A stretch of 64,000 nucleotides of DNA from Thiodiazotropha sp040506195 (GTDB lineage Bacteria > Pseudomonadota > Gammaproteobacteria > Chromatiales > Chromatiaceae), in the NCBI GenBank assembly GCA_040506195.1, contig JBEVXH010000003.1, positions 434,001 to 498,000 on the forward strand, written 5' to 3'. Below are positions 35,392 to 45,392 of this stretch, piece after piece. Within the stretch, counting starts at the first letter, position 1. Every line of letters begins with the position of its first letter. The notes below the pieces were generated by a model, which searched no databases, was not told the DNA's origin, and saw nothing but the letters and a program-made list of their open reading frames with translations. The position numbers and the translations under genes are program-made.

Positions 35392-35604
35392 GTCAGTCAA
35401 CCCCCGACTGATTCAATGCATTTTTCTTTGACATCGACCGTTTTAAACATCATTCAGTCCATACTGATTGTTAAGCTCTGTCATCGGCCGCGCACACAGC
35501 CGGCCCGAGCTGCGGACGGTATCGCCGGTTATGCTGCCGTATTACCATGGTAGGCTTTTGAAGTTGTAACGTACAGATCGACAGCCTCTGTCCCTGCATG
35601 GTCT

Positions 35605-36018
35605 TTATCGAGTGTTCATGTAACGGGCTATGTCCATATCGCTGTCTATGACATGATCGATGAGCCAATACTTGAGTGAAGTCAGGGTTTCTATATCGAG
35701 CCTGCGCTTCCCCTCTTCTATCTCCCTTATCAAATCACTCAACTCAGCCTGCAGCAGTGCATGTTCCCGATGATGACTGCTGACAAGGGGATATTCATGA
35801 TTACGCATAAAGGCCTCCTCATCCCTGAAATGCCGCCTGGTCTCCTCTTGAAGCTGCAGCACCAGCCGCATCGCGCCACCGTCATCATTCGATTCCGACT
35901 GTTGTGTCATAACCGAGTCCGCCACCTGATTGACCAGCGCCACTAAATGAAGATGTTGCTGATCGATTTCATCGATCCCCAGAAACCAGTCATCCCGCCA
36001 AGTAAGAAATCTCTTCAT
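35605..36018 (-). CDS. Bacteriohemerythrin
   Basis: A 137-residue di-iron oxygen-binding protein. It carries the ligand pattern of the family: IDQQHLHL in helix A/B, HFRDEEAFM, HHREH and IDHVIDSDMDIA near the C terminus. Bacteriohemerythrins bind or deliver O2 and are common in microaerophilic or motile proteobacteria. It is monocistronic, with a solitary repeat end just upstream. Confidence 0.93.
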   Translation of the reverse strand: MKRFLTWRDDWFLGIDEIDQQHLHLVALVNQVADSVMTQQSESNDDGGAMRLVLQLQEETRRHFRDEEAFMRNHEYPLVSSHHREHALLQAELSDLIREIEEGKRRLDIETLTSLKYWLIDHVIDSDMDIARYMNTR

Positions 36019-36053
36019 TGGTCCGCCACCGATCTATTGCACTGCCCCGTATC

Positions 36054-36088
36054 AGGGCCTGTTAACACTAATCCAATGCGCCCTGTTG
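36054..36088 (+). repeat. Solitary end of the GGGCCTGTTAAC repeat family
   Basis: AGGGCCTGTTAACACTAAT followed by CCAATGCGCCCTGTTG, which is identical over its whole length to the left end of the element at 54711. No matching right end was found within the next few hundred bases. It lies in the short gap upstream of bacteriohemerythrin. Confidence 0.75.
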
Positions 36089-36202
36089 TACCTGATATTC
36101 ATACATCGGTATATCCATGATGAGACTGAGTATACATACGCCTGCTCAACTGTTTTGTTTCCGTAATGTGAGGGTCTTAATTTATCCTGAAAATGCCCTA
36201 CC

Positions 36203-37090
36203 TTAGGGTTTAAATCCTTTTGCCCTTTTCAGAAATCGCTGCAAATAGCCGATTCCTCCATCTTCATGACGATAGGCCGCATACAACTTCCTATTGATGC
36301 CCTGATTCCCTAAATGTAGCGCTTTCAGAGGCAACTCCGCGCATACTTTGACGGCCAGCCAGTCCGGCAAAGTACAGATGCCACGATTATAGGCCACCAT
36401 CTGCAGCATAATCTCGAATGACTCAATCTGCTTCTGTTTTATCGTTCTCACCGCCGCCGGCCATAGGAACAGGGTGAGGATATCCAGACGCTCCGGCGCC
36501 ACCGGAAAAGTAATAAGGTTCTCGTGCGCCAACTGCTCCGGCTTTATCCACGATGCTTCAGCCAATGGGTGGGAATCGGATACCAAGAGCATCAACTCAT
36601 AATGGAAAAGCGTATCGAAACCAAGCCCAGGCTGTTCCACCCTATCCGGAGTGATCAGTAGATCGATATGACGATTCAATAGCCCTTCCAGCCCGGCAAA
36701 TTGAAAACGGTGAAAAATATCCACTTCCACATCCGGTTCACGACTCAAGTAGTCAGCAATAACGTCCTTCAACCATTCATAACAGGGATAGCACTCTACT
36801 CCGATACGTAATGTCCCCTGCTTCCCTTCAGCCAAGGCTTTTAAGGTCTGCTCAGTCTGCTCCAGGATGGGCAGAATTTCATGCGCCGTCTTCAATAACT
36901 GTATGCCGGCGCGAGTCAATCTCAACCGGCGCCCCTGCCTCTCCCAGAGTTCAACACCCAGCTTTCTCTCTAAATATCGTATTTGGTGTGAAAGTGCAGA
37001 CTGGCTGAGAAAGAGTGCATCGGCTGCGGCAGTGAGCGTTCCATGACGCTTCAGGGCTGCGATGATCTTGAGGTGGGTCAGCTCTATCAT
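36203..37090 (-). CDS. metR: LysR-family regulator MetR
   Basis: A 295-residue LysR-type regulator with an N-terminal winged helix (LTAAADALFLSQSALSHQIRYLE, about 19-41) and a two-lobed effector domain. It is divergent from metE with a 104-base gap containing a MetR-like site, exactly the arrangement of metR-metE in enterobacteria, where MetR senses homocysteine and activates methionine genes. That context underlies the name. Confidence 0.92.
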   Translation of the reverse strand: MIELTHLKIIAALKRHGTLTAAADALFLSQSALSHQIRYLERKLGVELWERQGRRLRLTRAGIQLLKTAHEILPILEQTEQTLKALAEGKQGTLRIGVECYPCYEWLKDVIADYLSREPDVEVDIFHRFQFAGLEGLLNRHIDLLITPDRVEQPGLGFDTLFHYELMLLVSDSHPLAEASWIKPEQLAHENLITFPVAPERLDILTLFLWPAAVRTIKQKQIESFEIMLQMVAYNRGICTLPDWLAVKVCAELPLKALHLGNQGINRKLYAAYRHEDGGIGYLQRFLKRAKGFKP

Positions 37091-37109
37091 ATATGAGTAT
37101 TCTTCATAT
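37091..37109. promoter_or_regulatory. MetR binding site
   Basis: ATATGA-GTATTCT-TCATAT is a perfect six-base dyad. Its core TGAGTATTCTTCA matches the MetR consensus TGAAnnnnnTTCA with one mismatch. It abuts the metR start codon, as expected for autorepression, and lies about 86 bases upstream of metE. Confidence 0.7.
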
Positions 37110-37194
37110 TTTATAGCAATATAATCATTATATTTTCATAACTTGCCTCCTTACAATAGCGCCCTCGTAATAATGACATCTCAGAGCAAGGGTT

Positions 37195-39471
37195 ATGGTC
37201 ACAACACATCACCTCGGACTTCCCCGCATCGGCACCAAGCGACAATTGAAATTTGCCCTCGAGGCCTATTGGCGGGGGGAGCTTGACCAGCGGGAACTGG
37301 AACGGACGGCCCGTCAAATCCGCCGGGACAATCTGCTGTTGCAGTCTCGACTGGACATGCTGACAGTGGGAGATTTTTCGCTCTACGACCAGGTGTTGGA
37401 TAGCAGTTTTCTATTCGGCAATATCCCACCCCGTTTCCGGCAGGAAGCGGGGATCACCACCCTTGATGACTATTTTCAGGTTGCCCGGGGCGCCACCAAT
37501 AAGGATACGCCACCTGAGGCGGCTGCTGAAATGACCAAATGGTTCGACACCAACTACCACTACATCGTACCGGAATTTCAGCACGCCACGGAATTTCGGT
37601 TGGCGATCGATACACTGCTCACGCAAATCACCGAAACCGGCACTGACCCCCAGCGGATCAAGCCGGTTATCATCGGCCCGGTCACCTATCTTTGGTTGGG
37701 TAAAAGCAAGGACGGTAGCGACAAACTTGATCTACTGCAGCGCTTGCTGCCCATCTATACCGATCTTTTGACTCAGCTTGCAGCGGCTGGTGTAGAGTGG
37801 GTGCAGATCGACGAACCGATACTGGTGACCGAGCTCAGCGCAACCTGGCAACATGCTCTGCGCAACAGTTATTTCCAGCTGCAGAGCAGCCCGGTCAAAC
37901 TACTGCTGACCACCTATTTCGGTCAGTTGCGGGAAAACCTGCAACTGGCATGCGAACTGCCCGTTGCCGGGCTGCATATCGACGTGAGCCGACAACAGGA
38001 GGAGGTCAACCGGATTATCGATTGGCTGCCCATGCATAAGATCCTGTCCCTGGGTATTATCGATGGTCGAAATATCTGGAAGAGTGACCTCAACGCTATT
38101 TTGGCGTGGCTGGAGCCGATCCATAGCCGCCTCCGACAACGGCTATGGCTCGCTCCCTCTTGTTCACTACTGCACGTTCCACTCGACCTGGAATGTGAAC
38201 AAAGACTCGATCCGGAGATCAAAGCGTGGTGCAGCTTTGGCAAACAGAAACTGATTGAGCTTGAACTCGTCGCCACCGCGCTCAATCAGGGGCGAGACAG
38301 CGTGACAGCCGAACTGGAGAACAACGCCGACGCTCTGCTCACACGCAAGCGATCTCAGCGGGTGATCAAGCCGTCCGTTCATCGACGCATGACGGAAATC
38401 ACTCCATCGATGGCGCAACGTCGAAGTCCCTATGAGGCCCGCAGCCAGGTACAGGCGCAGAGATTGAATCTGCCACCTTTCCCCACCACCACGATCGGCT
38501 CCTTCCCCCAAACCGGTTCAATACGTCAATGCCGCAGGGATTACCGTAACGGCAAGCTGACCCCGAACAGTTACAAAAAGGCCATGAAACAGGAGATCGC
38601 CTACTGCATCCGGCAACAGGAGGAGATCGGCTTGGATGTGCTGGTGCATGGTGAACCGGAACGCAACGACATGGTGGAATATTTCGGCGAACAGCTGGAT
38701 GGCTTTGCCTTTATGGAGCACGCTTGGGTGCAATCCTATGGTTCACGCTGCGTAAAGCCGCCGATTATTTACGGTGATATCGAGCGTCATCACTGCATCA
38801 CCGGCGAGTGGACAGACTATGCGCAGTCCCTTACGACAAAACCTTTGAAAGGGATGCTCACCGGCCCCGTCACCATGCTCAATTGGTCATTCGTGCGCGA
38901 CGATCAGCCCCGCGCGGCCACCTGTCTTCAGCTGGCGCTCGCCTTGAGAGACGAGGTGCTTGACCTGGAACGGGCCGGGATCGCAATCATCCAGATTGAC
39001 GAGGCGGCATTGCGGGAAGGACTACCCCTGAGGCGCAGTGAATGGCAGGGTTACCTGGAATGGGCCACTCATGCATTCGGAGTATGCGCCAACGGCGTGC
39101 AGGATTCGACCCAGATTCATACACATATGTGCTATTCGGAGTTCAACGACATAATCGGGGCAATTGCCGCCATGGACGCGGATGTAATCACCATCGAAAC
39201 ATCCCGTTCGGACATGGAGCTGCTGCAGGTGTTTGAGGCATTCGACTACCCTAACGCAATCGGACCGGGTGTCTATGATATCCACACCCCAAACATCCCA
39301 TCCCTCGATGAGATCATGACGCTAATGCGGCGGGCAATGCAGTGGATCCCGGCAGATCGACTGTGGATCAATCCCGACTGCGGTCTCAAGACCAGACGCT
39401 GGCAGGAAGTCGTACCGGCGCTTGAAGCCATGCAGCGGGCCGCAGGTCTACTGCGCGAGTCATCCGCTTAA
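37195..39471 (+). CDS. metE: Cobalamin-independent methionine synthase
   Basis: A 758-residue enzyme that transfers the methyl group of 5-methyltetrahydropteroyl-triglutamate to homocysteine. The two halves of the fold are both present. The zinc ligands appear in THMCYSEF (His and Cys) and NPDCGLKTR (Cys), and the substrate motif GEPERNDMVEYFGE is intact. Length is normal (E. coli 753). It is divergent from metR, so homocysteine-dependent activation is likely. No cobalamin riboswitch was seen in the short leader. Confidence 0.97.
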   Translation: MVTTHHLGLPRIGTKRQLKFALEAYWRGELDQRELERTARQIRRDNLLLQSRLDMLTVGDFSLYDQVLDSSFLFGNIPPRFRQEAGITTLDDYFQVARGATNKDTPPEAAAEMTKWFDTNYHYIVPEFQHATEFRLAIDTLLTQITETGTDPQRIKPVIIGPVTYLWLGKSKDGSDKLDLLQRLLPIYTDLLTQLAAAGVEWVQIDEPILVTELSATWQHALRNSYFQLQSSPVKLLLTTYFGQLRENLQLACELPVAGLHIDVSRQQEEVNRIIDWLPMHKILSLGIIDGRNIWKSDLNAILAWLEPIHSRLRQRLWLAPSCSLLHVPLDLECEQRLDPEIKAWCSFGKQKLIELELVATALNQGRDSVTAELENNADALLTRKRSQRVIKPSVHRRMTEITPSMAQRRSPYEARSQVQAQRLNLPPFPTTTIGSFPQTGSIRQCRRDYRNGKLTPNSYKKAMKQEIAYCIRQQEEIGLDVLVHGEPERNDMVEYFGEQLDGFAFMEHAWVQSYGSRCVKPPIIYGDIERHHCITGEWTDYAQSLTTKPLKGMLTGPVTMLNWSFVRDDQPRAATCLQLALALRDEVLDLERAGIAIIQIDEAALREGLPLRRSEWQGYLEWATHAFGVCANGVQDSTQIHTHMCYSEFNDIIGAIAAMDADVITIETSRSDMELLQVFEAFDYPNAIGPGVYDIHTPNIPSLDEIMTLMRRAMQWIPADRLWINPDCGLKTRRWQEVVPALEAMQRAAGLLRESSA

Positions 39472-39868
39472 GCGATTCAACATGAAGCCAACATCATGAT
39501 TCGCTTCATGGGTCAAGAATTGGCTGTTTGTTTGCCATCTGCTGGCATAGATCATCTTTTTCGTCTATGTTTTATGGATCAAAAGGTACTAAGAACTCAG
39601 TTCGACCACATCATGTTTAAATGCCAAGATAACAACGAGAATGGCGTATTATCACTACAGCATATAGCGCGTTAACAATCGGCTTCATATTCCGGTTGTT
39701 CATTTCGCACCGGTGTCAACGGGATCGTCACACCGTCACATCCAGATGCAGAGCGATACTGGAGTAGAGAAAGGATAAGAGTAATAAAATTCAAAATAGC
39801 CGTAAGAATGACCTCTCACAAGGTTTTCTTTTATCGGCGTTGAAAAGCCTTAGCTAGCGGATCATACG
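39472..39868 (+). other. Intergenic region between metE and TRAP permease
   Basis: 397 bases. A short imperfect dyad ATGAAGC/GCTTCAT lies near 39482-39508 without a T tract. No gene, promoter or solute-binding-protein remnant was recognised. Confidence 0.4.
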
Positions 39869-41596
39869 ATGCTTTATGAAAAACTCCATAAAATCGAACA
39901 GATCATGTTCGACGCCTTGGCACTGGGACTGGTGCTCTTCTACTCCTACTCCGCAGTTTTGGAACCCGCAGCCACCCAGTACCATCGTGGCATCTATATC
40001 ATCATCACCTATATGCTCGTCTTCATGCTCTACCGCACACCCACTGTCTGGGGCAGGGTGTGGGACTATCTACTGATCGCGGCATCCATCGGATCGATCG
40101 GCTACTGGATTGTCAATTTCGAGGTCATCAACTATCGCGCCGGCGCAGAGACCGAACTCGATAAGTGGATTGCCATGGTCGGTGTGCTGATAGGCGTCGA
40201 ACTTGCCAGGCGGGTAGTCGGCAGCGTGTTTGTGATTATCGGTGCGATCATGCTGCTCTATGGCGTGTATGGCGAGTACGCCCCGGAGATGATATCGCAT
40301 GCGGGGGACACCTTCCCTGACCTGTGCACCAGCATCTTTTACAAGAGCGATGGCGTGTTCGGCATCATGGCCAATGTATTGGCGACCTATATCATCCTGT
40401 TCGTGATTTTTGGCGCTTTCCTGGAGAAGAGCGGCGCTCAACGCTTTTTCATCGATTTCCCACTTGCCGCTGTCGGTCACAAGATCGGTGGTCCGGCCAA
40501 GGTATCTGTCATCGCGTCAGGACTGTTCGGTTCCATCTCCGGCAGCGCCATCGCCAACACCGTATCCACCGGCGCCTTTACCATTCCGATGATGAAGAAG
40601 GCCGGATTCAGACCCCACGTGGCGGGCGGCATCGAACCGGCTGCCTCCATCGGCGGTATGTTCATGCCGCCTATCATGGGAGCCGGTGGCTTTATCATGG
40701 CCGAATTGACCGGCGTACCCTACTCCACGATCATGCTGGTGGCCATCTTTCCGGCCCTGATGTACTTCTTCAGTGTATTCGTCATGGTCCACTATGAGGC
40801 CAAGCGGTTCAACATCGTGGGTGAAAAATCGAAGGAGAGCGCCAAGGAGATACTCAAAAAGGAGTGGTTCTATGTCCTGCCGCTGGTCATTATCACCATC
40901 TTCATGTTACTCGGTTACTCGCCCGGCTACTCAGCCATCCTCGGCATCGTTGCCTGTATTGTCGTCAGCTGGTTCCGCAAGGGTACACGCATCGATCTGA
41001 AAGGCTTCCTGGAAGCGTCCCGCGCCGGCGCTGAATCGAGCTTGAAAATCGGCGCCACTGTGGGCGTGATCGGTATTATTATCGGCGTACTCACCTACAG
41101 CGGGCTGGTGCTTACATTCGCCGACATCGTCATCGAGCTTGCGGATGGCAAACTTTGGCTGACCATCCTGCTAATCGCCCTGGCCTCGCTGATTCTCGGT
41201 ATGGGTGTTCCGGTTACTGCAGCCTATCTGATTACAGCGGTAGTTGCGGTGCCCGCACTCACCGAACTGGGCGTCAACCCGATTGCCGCCCATATGATAG
41301 TCTATTGGCTGTCGCAGGACTCCAACATCACACCGCCGGTCTGTATCGCCGCTTTCGCCGGCGCCACCATCGCCAAAGCGAATATGTGGAAGACCGCTTT
41401 CACATCATTCAAATTCGCCAAATTCCTCTACCTCGGTCCTTTCCTGTTTGGTTATGTACCCGGCTTTTCACTGGATGGCACAGCGAAGGATATCGCCGTC
41501 ACCTTCATACTGATCCTCATCGGCACCTACGGTTACGCTTGGCTGCTCAGCGGCATCTGGCTGGATTGGTTCAAGAAATCACCGGTAAAGACCTGA
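39869..41596 (+). CDS. TRAP transporter, fused DctQ-DctM permease (4TM/12TM type)
   Basis: A 575-residue inner-membrane permease in which the small (about 1-140) and large (about 150-570) TRAP subunits are joined. Family stretches include EVINYRAGAETELDKWIA, GSAIANTVSTGAFTIPMMKK, AASIGGMFMPPIMGAG and LGMGVPVTAAY. TRAP systems use an ion gradient and an extracytoplasmic binding protein to import organic acids. Fused permeases normally pair with a TAXI-type binding protein, but none is adjacent here. It is followed after 15 bases by a universal stress protein gene. Confidence 0.94.
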   Translation: MLYEKLHKIEQIMFDALALGLVLFYSYSAVLEPAATQYHRGIYIIITYMLVFMLYRTPTVWGRVWDYLLIAASIGSIGYWIVNFEVINYRAGAETELDKWIAMVGVLIGVELARRVVGSVFVIIGAIMLLYGVYGEYAPEMISHAGDTFPDLCTSIFYKSDGVFGIMANVLATYIILFVIFGAFLEKSGAQRFFIDFPLAAVGHKIGGPAKVSVIASGLFGSISGSAIANTVSTGAFTIPMMKKAGFRPHVAGGIEPAASIGGMFMPPIMGAGGFIMAELTGVPYSTIMLVAIFPALMYFFSVFVMVHYEAKRFNIVGEKSKESAKEILKKEWFYVLPLVIITIFMLLGYSPGYSAILGIVACIVVSWFRKGTRIDLKGFLEASRAGAESSLKIGATVGVIGIIIGVLTYSGLVLTFADIVIELADGKLWLTILLIALASLILGMGVPVTAAYLITAVVAVPALTELGVNPIAAHMIVYWLSQDSNITPPVCIAAFAGATIAKANMWKTAFTSFKFAKFLYLGPFLFGYVPGFSLDGTAKDIAVTFILILIGTYGYAWLLSGIWLDWFKKSPVKT

Positions 41597-41611
41597 TAAG
41601 CGAGATCGGAT

Positions 41612-42142
41612 ATGCCTAACAGAAAACTACCCCGCATCGGCTATAAAAAGATCCTTTATGTCACCGATCTCTCTGAAGAGGGCCGCCTGGCCTTTCCTCA
41701 TGCCGCCAGTCTGGCACATACCTACGATGCCGCACTGACCGTCTTCCACGTGGTGGAATCCCGTGAATTCGAGAAGTTTCTCGAAGGCTACTTCAATGAG
41801 GAGCTCTGGAACGAGATCAGAAACCGCAACGTGGAAGAGGCCAGGGAGATCCTGGTGAACCGGAAACGCAGCGACACCTCGATTAAAGAGGGTATCGAAC
41901 AGTTCTGCGAAGAGTGCATGGACAGCAGCGACGATTCACCCTATGCAACCTACGACGTGGTGGTCGACATTGGCGAACCGGGTGACAGAATCGTGGAAAA
42001 GGCCCACTCCGGCGGCTACGACCTGGTGGTCATCGGTAAGCGTGGCCAAGGCATTCTGCGAGGCGGCCTGATGGGAGACACCGCACGCCGCGTCATCCGC
42101 CACTCCAAGGTGCCTGTCATGGTAATACCCATTCCGGAATGA
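41612..42142 (+). CDS. Universal stress protein (TeaD-like)
   Basis: A 176-residue UspA-fold protein with an ATP-binding signature near the C terminus (VVIGKRGQG ... GDTARRVIRHSKVPVMVIP) and the N-terminal KKILYVTDLSE. A characteristic insertion around residues 50-100 is longer than in classical UspA. In Halomonas, TeaD is encoded with and regulates a TRAP transporter; the same adjacency suggests that role here, by analogy. Confidence 0.92.
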   Translation: MPNRKLPRIGYKKILYVTDLSEEGRLAFPHAASLAHTYDAALTVFHVVESREFEKFLEGYFNEELWNEIRNRNVEEAREILVNRKRSDTSIKEGIEQFCEECMDSSDDSPYATYDVVVDIGEPGDRIVEKAHSGGYDLVVIGKRGQGILRGGLMGDTARRVIRHSKVPVMVIPIPE

Positions 42143-42154
42143 CCCGCATGTCTT

Positions 42155-42178
42155 AGGGCCTATTAACGCTAATCCAAT
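42155..42178 (+). repeat. Solitary degenerate end of the GGGCCTGTTAAC repeat family
   Basis: AGGGCCTATTAACGCTAAT then CCAAT, differing from the main family by two bases. It follows the Usp stop by 12 bases. No right end is near. Confidence 0.68.
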
Positions 42179-42244
42179 ATACCCGGCAGATAGACGAATA
42201 TAAGGCCTTTCGTCAGCTACGCCGTTCACTCCCCGATTCCAGCA

Positions 42245-43951
42245 CTAGCCTGTCATCGCCTTGGAGTTGTGCGGTGTCGCCGTCATCTCAAGAATATTGC
42301 GTATCGATTGCGTCAAATGGTAAATCGTATTGATCGATGTACCCGATTCACCCTTGTGATGCTCCTTCAGCAACTTTTCCGCCCGCTCGGATATGCCCCT
42401 GTTGAGTCGCAATATCTCACGGTATTGTTCCGTGAGTAACTCTCCCCTTGCCGCGATTGCGCTCAACAACTCCTTTTCAGCCTCTCCAAGCGATTGATTC
42501 TTTTGCCCGTCACCCGCCGTGATGACCTTCTTAAGCTGCTCACAGACATCGGCCTCTTCCATCGACATCTTCCACCAGGCTATAAAACGCGCCTTATGAT
42601 CGGCCATCGTGTTGACCGACTCGGCCATGGAATTAACCTCATCCCGCCCTTCGGGAACAAACAGCATCCGTTCCACCGGTTCCTCATACGCCAGTTGATC
42701 CAGTATACCCGCCATTTTCCGCAGCGGGTGGACGATTCGCAGTGTGATGGTAATGGCAAAGAATATTCCCAATAAGACAGCACCGGCCACAATCCACAAC
42801 ATCAGTTTCTCGTTCTCTCTGGATATGAGATTGATATCCGACGCCATCTGATTCATCGTGTGGTTGGCGCTGACCACATTGTCATCCACAAGGCCGGCAA
42901 TTTCGGATACCGCCTTTTTCATCTCCTCAGTGACCTGCTCAATTCTCCCGTTTTGCTCTACCAGTGCCAGGAAGTCATTTTTATATTTTGCCAATAAACC
43001 ACCAAACATGGCTTTATCCTTGATGGAGATGCCAGACCCCTCGACCTGGGCATTGACAAGCTCGAGCTCGTTGAGCGCCATGTCCACATAGACCTTGTCA
43101 CCCCTGAGCAGGTAGTCCTTTTCCCGTCGCCTAAGTTGCAGAATATGTTGTTCCAGGTCGGGTATATAATGACCGTTGATGAGCGCTTCGAGCCGGTGGG
43201 CTGCTTGCCGAAACGGTCCCTTACCGCCTGCAACATTTTGATTCGCAAGCACATCACGCGCATAGACCGTAAAAGCATCACGGTAGGTATTGATCTCCTG
43301 CAAAAACTTTTCCTGTACCGGACGCTCCAGCTCTGAGTCGGTTAATATCTGTTTATACTGCTCGATAAGCTGAAATACCCCGTCGCGGTATCGCGCTTCA
43401 CGCCGTAGCCCGAGATCCTTCTCTCCTCGACGTATTTGCAGTAGTTGTAAATAGAGGTTTCCCACTTTAAAACGGCCGGCCATTGCTTCCAGCTCATGCA
43501 CGGTATTACGAAATGCCCCCTGCAGACCTGAATTATGATCCAGTCCTTTTGTTCGCCAGGCGTCAGCAATCATCAGGAATTGCTGATTGTAGGCATGACT
43601 GAGCTCAGAGATTCGACCCGATGTATGGGCGGCGGACTGATCGATTTTTCCCAGTTCTTCCGCATACCGGAGTACATCCTGCACATGTTCGCCTACCTCC
43701 TCCACACGTGCTTCGCTGCGATCGATAAGAAACAGTTTTTCTACCCGGCGCGCCTCGAGCATGCTGTTTTCGATCTCCAGCGCATAGCTCTTTATTGCAC
43801 CATAGACATCCTGGAGACGCTGGTAGTCAGCCAGCGATTGCTGCAGTATCGAGTGATACTGCCAAATTACACCAAGAAACAGCAGACCCACCAGACCAAA
43901 TCCGAATCCTATCTTCTCCCCAATGCGTAACCTGCTTGCAAATTTACCCAT
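42245..43951 (-). CDS. HBM/HAMP membrane receptor lacking an output domain
   Basis: A 568-residue protein. TM1 (about 14-32), a large helical periplasmic region (about 33-377) whose repeated RRGEKD / RRREKDYLLRGD motifs resemble the helical bimodular (HBM) sensor, TM2 (about 378-400), a HAMP region and a 110-residue helical tail. The HBM domain binds small acids such as malate or succinate in known chemoreceptors. Here the tail has no MCP hairpin, kinase, GGDEF or EAL motif. AGAGG six bases upstream fixes the ATG at 43951 although the frame is longer. How it signals is unknown. Confidence 0.82.
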   Translation of the reverse strand: MGKFASRLRIGEKIGFGFGLVGLLFLGVIWQYHSILQQSLADYQRLQDVYGAIKSYALEIENSMLEARRVEKLFLIDRSEARVEEVGEHVQDVLRYAEELGKIDQSAAHTSGRISELSHAYNQQFLMIADAWRTKGLDHNSGLQGAFRNTVHELEAMAGRFKVGNLYLQLLQIRRGEKDLGLRREARYRDGVFQLIEQYKQILTDSELERPVQEKFLQEINTYRDAFTVYARDVLANQNVAGGKGPFRQAAHRLEALINGHYIPDLEQHILQLRRREKDYLLRGDKVYVDMALNELELVNAQVEGSGISIKDKAMFGGLLAKYKNDFLALVEQNGRIEQVTEEMKKAVSEIAGLVDDNVVSANHTMNQMASDINLISRENEKLMLWIVAGAVLLGIFFAITITLRIVHPLRKMAGILDQLAYEEPVERMLFVPEGRDEVNSMAESVNTMADHKARFIAWWKMSMEEADVCEQLKKVITAGDGQKNQSLGEAEKELLSAIAARGELLTEQYREILRLNRGISERAEKLLKEHHKGESGTSINTIYHLTQSIRNILEMTATPHNSKAMTG

Positions 43952-44181
43952 GTCTTGCCTCTTGGTGCCATAAATATTTACCATCGCCACCCGTCGTTTC
44001 AATGACCATAGCAATCCTTTATGACAGTTCTGTTACAGTTGCCGGCAAGAAACGGATGGAGCGTGACCGAAAATAGTCATATCCGCTTATCATTCACGGC
44101 CAGCACCTTGAATACCATGCATTTTCAGTTGTCGGGTCTATAGTTAGGGATAGTAATTAGACCAGTGGCGATAAAAACTCG

Positions 44182-45201
44182 ATGCTCCCTTTGCTAAGAA
44201 AACTCTTCAGGTCGAAACGGCATTACGAGTCGAAATACTCCTCCCAGGAACTCGACAGTCATATCGACTTGGCGGTAAATAACTTCGATTCACGTATCAA
44301 ACTGGTTTCCGCTTATCGAAAAAAACTGTTACCCGCCGTCGATACGGCCCTCGGCCACATCGACAGACTTATCACTCAGATTCCAGGGCCGATAGAGATC
44401 AGCACCAAGGCCTTTGCAACCGATCCCAGGGTCTACTCCTATTTCGGCTCTTCCGAGCAGATGGAACATCTGTTCAGCCACTCCAGGGAATTCCGCGCCT
44501 TCGCGAATGAACCAGGCAGTTTTTCTCTATCCCACGGTTATGCCCTGATGCTGATGAGCCGTCATGAAAAGACTGTACTGGGCCATACCGTGAAGGGCGA
44601 TATGGTGCAAAGCGATATCATGCAGAGTGTAATCAACTTCTCCGATCATAAACTCGTCAAACCGGCGGAATCGGAGGCGCTGGTACGACTGGATCTGCGG
44701 GAAAGGGCCTTTCAGCACCTTGTTGCCGAAGCGGTATTGAAAATCGCTCACCAAACAGAAAAGAAAGCCGACCTGGAACGAGAACGGGTTCACCTTCAGA
44801 TGTCACTCAGATCACTACAGGCCGAACATGGGGCACTCGACTTTGTCTCCGAGGAGTCGAGACTGACACAGGAAAAACAGAGTCGGTTGACCAGACAACT
44901 CGCCGATACGGAACAAAAACTCGCTGAATCCTCACGTGGCCTGGAGAACATCAACGACTACCTTGATCTGTTGATCGATGTTATCAGTCAGCCGGCTGAC
45001 TACTGCGGTCTGATCAATAAGAGCGACTGTCTGGAACGACATAACGTGAAAGTCGCGGTAGAATCGGGCAACGAAGTTCCCTATGCGGAAATCAGGATCG
45101 GAGAACTGAAACAATATGGCATCATCGTGAAATACCCGTTGAATGAAGTAAAGAATAAGAGCCGTATCGCCAGCAAGATGGAATCGATATACGGCAATTA
45201 A
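44182..45201 (+). CDS. Hypothetical coiled-coil protein
   Basis: A 339-residue protein with no signal or membrane segment. The first half contains HIDLAVNNFDSRIKLVS and PRVYSYFGSSEQMEHLF; the second half has a long charged coiled coil (about 195-255; EKKADLERERVHLQM, LTQEKQSRLTRQLAD). The C terminus is mixed alpha/beta (YAEIRIGELKQYGIIVKYPL). I recognise no family. It is divergent from the output-less HBM receptor and precedes an HDOD gene, so a signalling role is possible. Confidence 0.75.
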   Translation: MLPLLRKLFRSKRHYESKYSSQELDSHIDLAVNNFDSRIKLVSAYRKKLLPAVDTALGHIDRLITQIPGPIEISTKAFATDPRVYSYFGSSEQMEHLFSHSREFRAFANEPGSFSLSHGYALMLMSRHEKTVLGHTVKGDMVQSDIMQSVINFSDHKLVKPAESEALVRLDLRERAFQHLVAEAVLKIAHQTEKKADLERERVHLQMSLRSLQAEHGALDFVSEESRLTQEKQSRLTRQLADTEQKLAESSRGLENINDYLDLLIDVISQPADYCGLINKSDCLERHNVKVAVESGNEVPYAEIRIGELKQYGIIVKYPLNEVKNKSRIASKMESIYGN

Positions 45202-45392
45202 GGCGCGGGTGAGTCAAACACCACGGCCATACACTCCCGCCTTTAATCCGCGCTTCGATTATGGCGCAGGGCTGATATAATTCCCCTATACGCCAGCGAC
45301 CAATATTTATTCATGCTGCGCATTGAAACCGGAAGCGAGCAATAGTACCGTGGCGCCAAGTGATTGGGTACGTAGCGATTTGAGGTAACAAT

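Noticed and set aside
37091..37194. Cobalamin riboswitch upstream of metE
   Set aside because: The leader is only 104 bases and shows none of the conserved riboswitch boxes; MetR control explains the locus.
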